6,610 bases of DNA from Clostridiaceae bacterium (GTDB lineage: Bacteria > Bacillota > Clostridia > Oscillospirales > Acutalibacteraceae): contig CAJGBV010000040.1 of NCBI GenBank assembly GCA_904501755.1, positions 1-6,610 on the forward strand, in the 5' to 3' direction. A model generated the notes under the pieces. That model did no database searches and was not told where the DNA came from. It saw nothing but the letters and a program-made list of their open reading frames with translations. Within the stretch, counting starts at the first letter, position 1; each line of letters opens with the position of its first letter. Below, one piece after another: positions 6,072 through 6,610 of the stretch. The position numbers and the translations under genes are program-made.

Positions 6072-6610
6072 ATGAAAAAAACATTATCTATTCAGGTGTT
6101 CAGCGTAAGAGATAAAATGGCTACCGCTGAAGAAACCGCTCAGACCTTTAAGGCACTTTCTTCCTACGGTTATACCGGTATCCAGACTGCAGGTGCTTTT
6201 ACCTTCGGTGTTGAGGATTATGCTAAGGCCGCAAAGGATGCAAACTTAGAGGTAATTGGTACACATATCGGTACTGCCGACCTTCTTAATACCGAAGAGG
6301 CTGTAAGAATCCATAAAATTCTTGGCACTAAATATGCCGGTGTCGGAGCTTTGTCGGGCGTTAGTGAAAAAGGTTGGTCAAAAGAGGCTTTGTTTGATTA
6401 TTGTGATATAGCTAATAAGATTGCAGAAAATCTTGCACCATACGGTCTTACATTTACCTATCATCACCACGCATTTGAGTTTGCTTCTTACGGCGATGAA
6501 ACTATGATGGATGTTCTTGTTAGAAAGCTTGACCCGAAAAACGCCTCCTTCGTGCTTGATACACATTGGCTTCAAAAGGGCGGTGTGAATATTATCGAGT
6601 GGCTTAAAAA
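6072..6610 (+). CDS. TIM-barrel sugar phosphate isomerase/epimerase-like protein, copy 2 (partial)
   Basis: The reading frame stays open from the ATG at 6072 to the window edge (179 full codons), so the C-terminal third is missing. It is a tandem paralogue of the gene before it, with about 60% identical residues over the shared 179 by my hand count and no gaps. It keeps SIQVFSVRDKM (6-16), GIQTAG (36-41), TYHHHAFEF (129-137, Glu136) and VLDTHW (161-166, Asp163). It differs at YHHHAFEF versus YHHHDREF, and at His165 in place of Tyr165 beside a metal ligand, which may alter substrate use. AAGGAG (6058-6063) is 8 nt before the ATG and the gap from copy 1 is 17 nt, so the two are co-transcribed. 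His189 and Glu232 equivalents lie beyond the window. Confidence 0.92.
   Translation, partial: MKKTLSIQVFSVRDKMATAEETAQTFKALSSYGYTGIQTAGAFTFGVEDYAKAAKDANLEVIGTHIGTADLLNTEEAVRIHKILGTKYAGVGALSGVSEKGWSKEALFDYCDIANKIAENLAPYGLTFTYHHHAFEFASYGDETMMDVLVRKLDPKNASFVLDTHWLQKGGVNIIEWLK

Overview
The window looks like chromosomal DNA from a low-GC, Gram-positive anaerobe of the Clostridia (Bacillota), possibly a gut lineage. The evidence is strong AAGGAG-type ribosome binding sites, short spacers, AT-rich intergenic DNA, a lipobox lipoprotein, and a 23S rRNA tail and spacer of Firmicutes type. No species can be named from the sequence alone.

Layout. (1) Positions 1-332 are the 3' end of a 23S rRNA gene, followed by a short spacer and a strong intrinsic terminator (381-408). 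No 5S rRNA or tRNA gene lies between them, so the rRNA operon ends here without the usual 5S. (2) Positions 454-3253 hold a tight plus-strand run under one good promoter: a Ser/Thr/Glu-rich lipoprotein, a hemolysin III/TrhA membrane protein, a HAD phosphatase and an SGNH/GDSL hydrolase. Junctions are 0 nt, an 11-nt overlap and 5 nt. (3) A 15-bp hairpin terminator separates this run from a convergent minus-strand gene, a divergent GpsA-like glycerol-3-phosphate dehydrogenase (3296-4252). (4) A 143-bp divergent intergenic region (4253-4395) carries promoters for both directions and a perfect 9-bp inverted repeat overlapping the plus-strand -35 box. (5) From 4396 to the window edge is a second plus-strand operon: a GH16-family glycoside hydrolase without a signal peptide and two tandem paralogous TIM-barrel sugar isomerase/epimerase-like proteins, the second cut by the window end.

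How the genes may work together. The last operon reads as a small carbohydrate-use unit that probably acts inside the cell: a glucanase-fold enzyme on imported oligosaccharides, then two related sugar isomerases/epimerases. The inverted repeat at its promoter is a candidate operator. The first operon mixes envelope functions (lipoprotein, TrhA) with two small hydrolases and has no obvious single pathway. I see no mobile element, CRISPR array, phage gene or defence system. The points most worth a second look are the tandem isomerase pair beside a signal-less GH16 enzyme, the promoter palindrome, the missing 5S gene and the motif changes in the GpsA-like protein.
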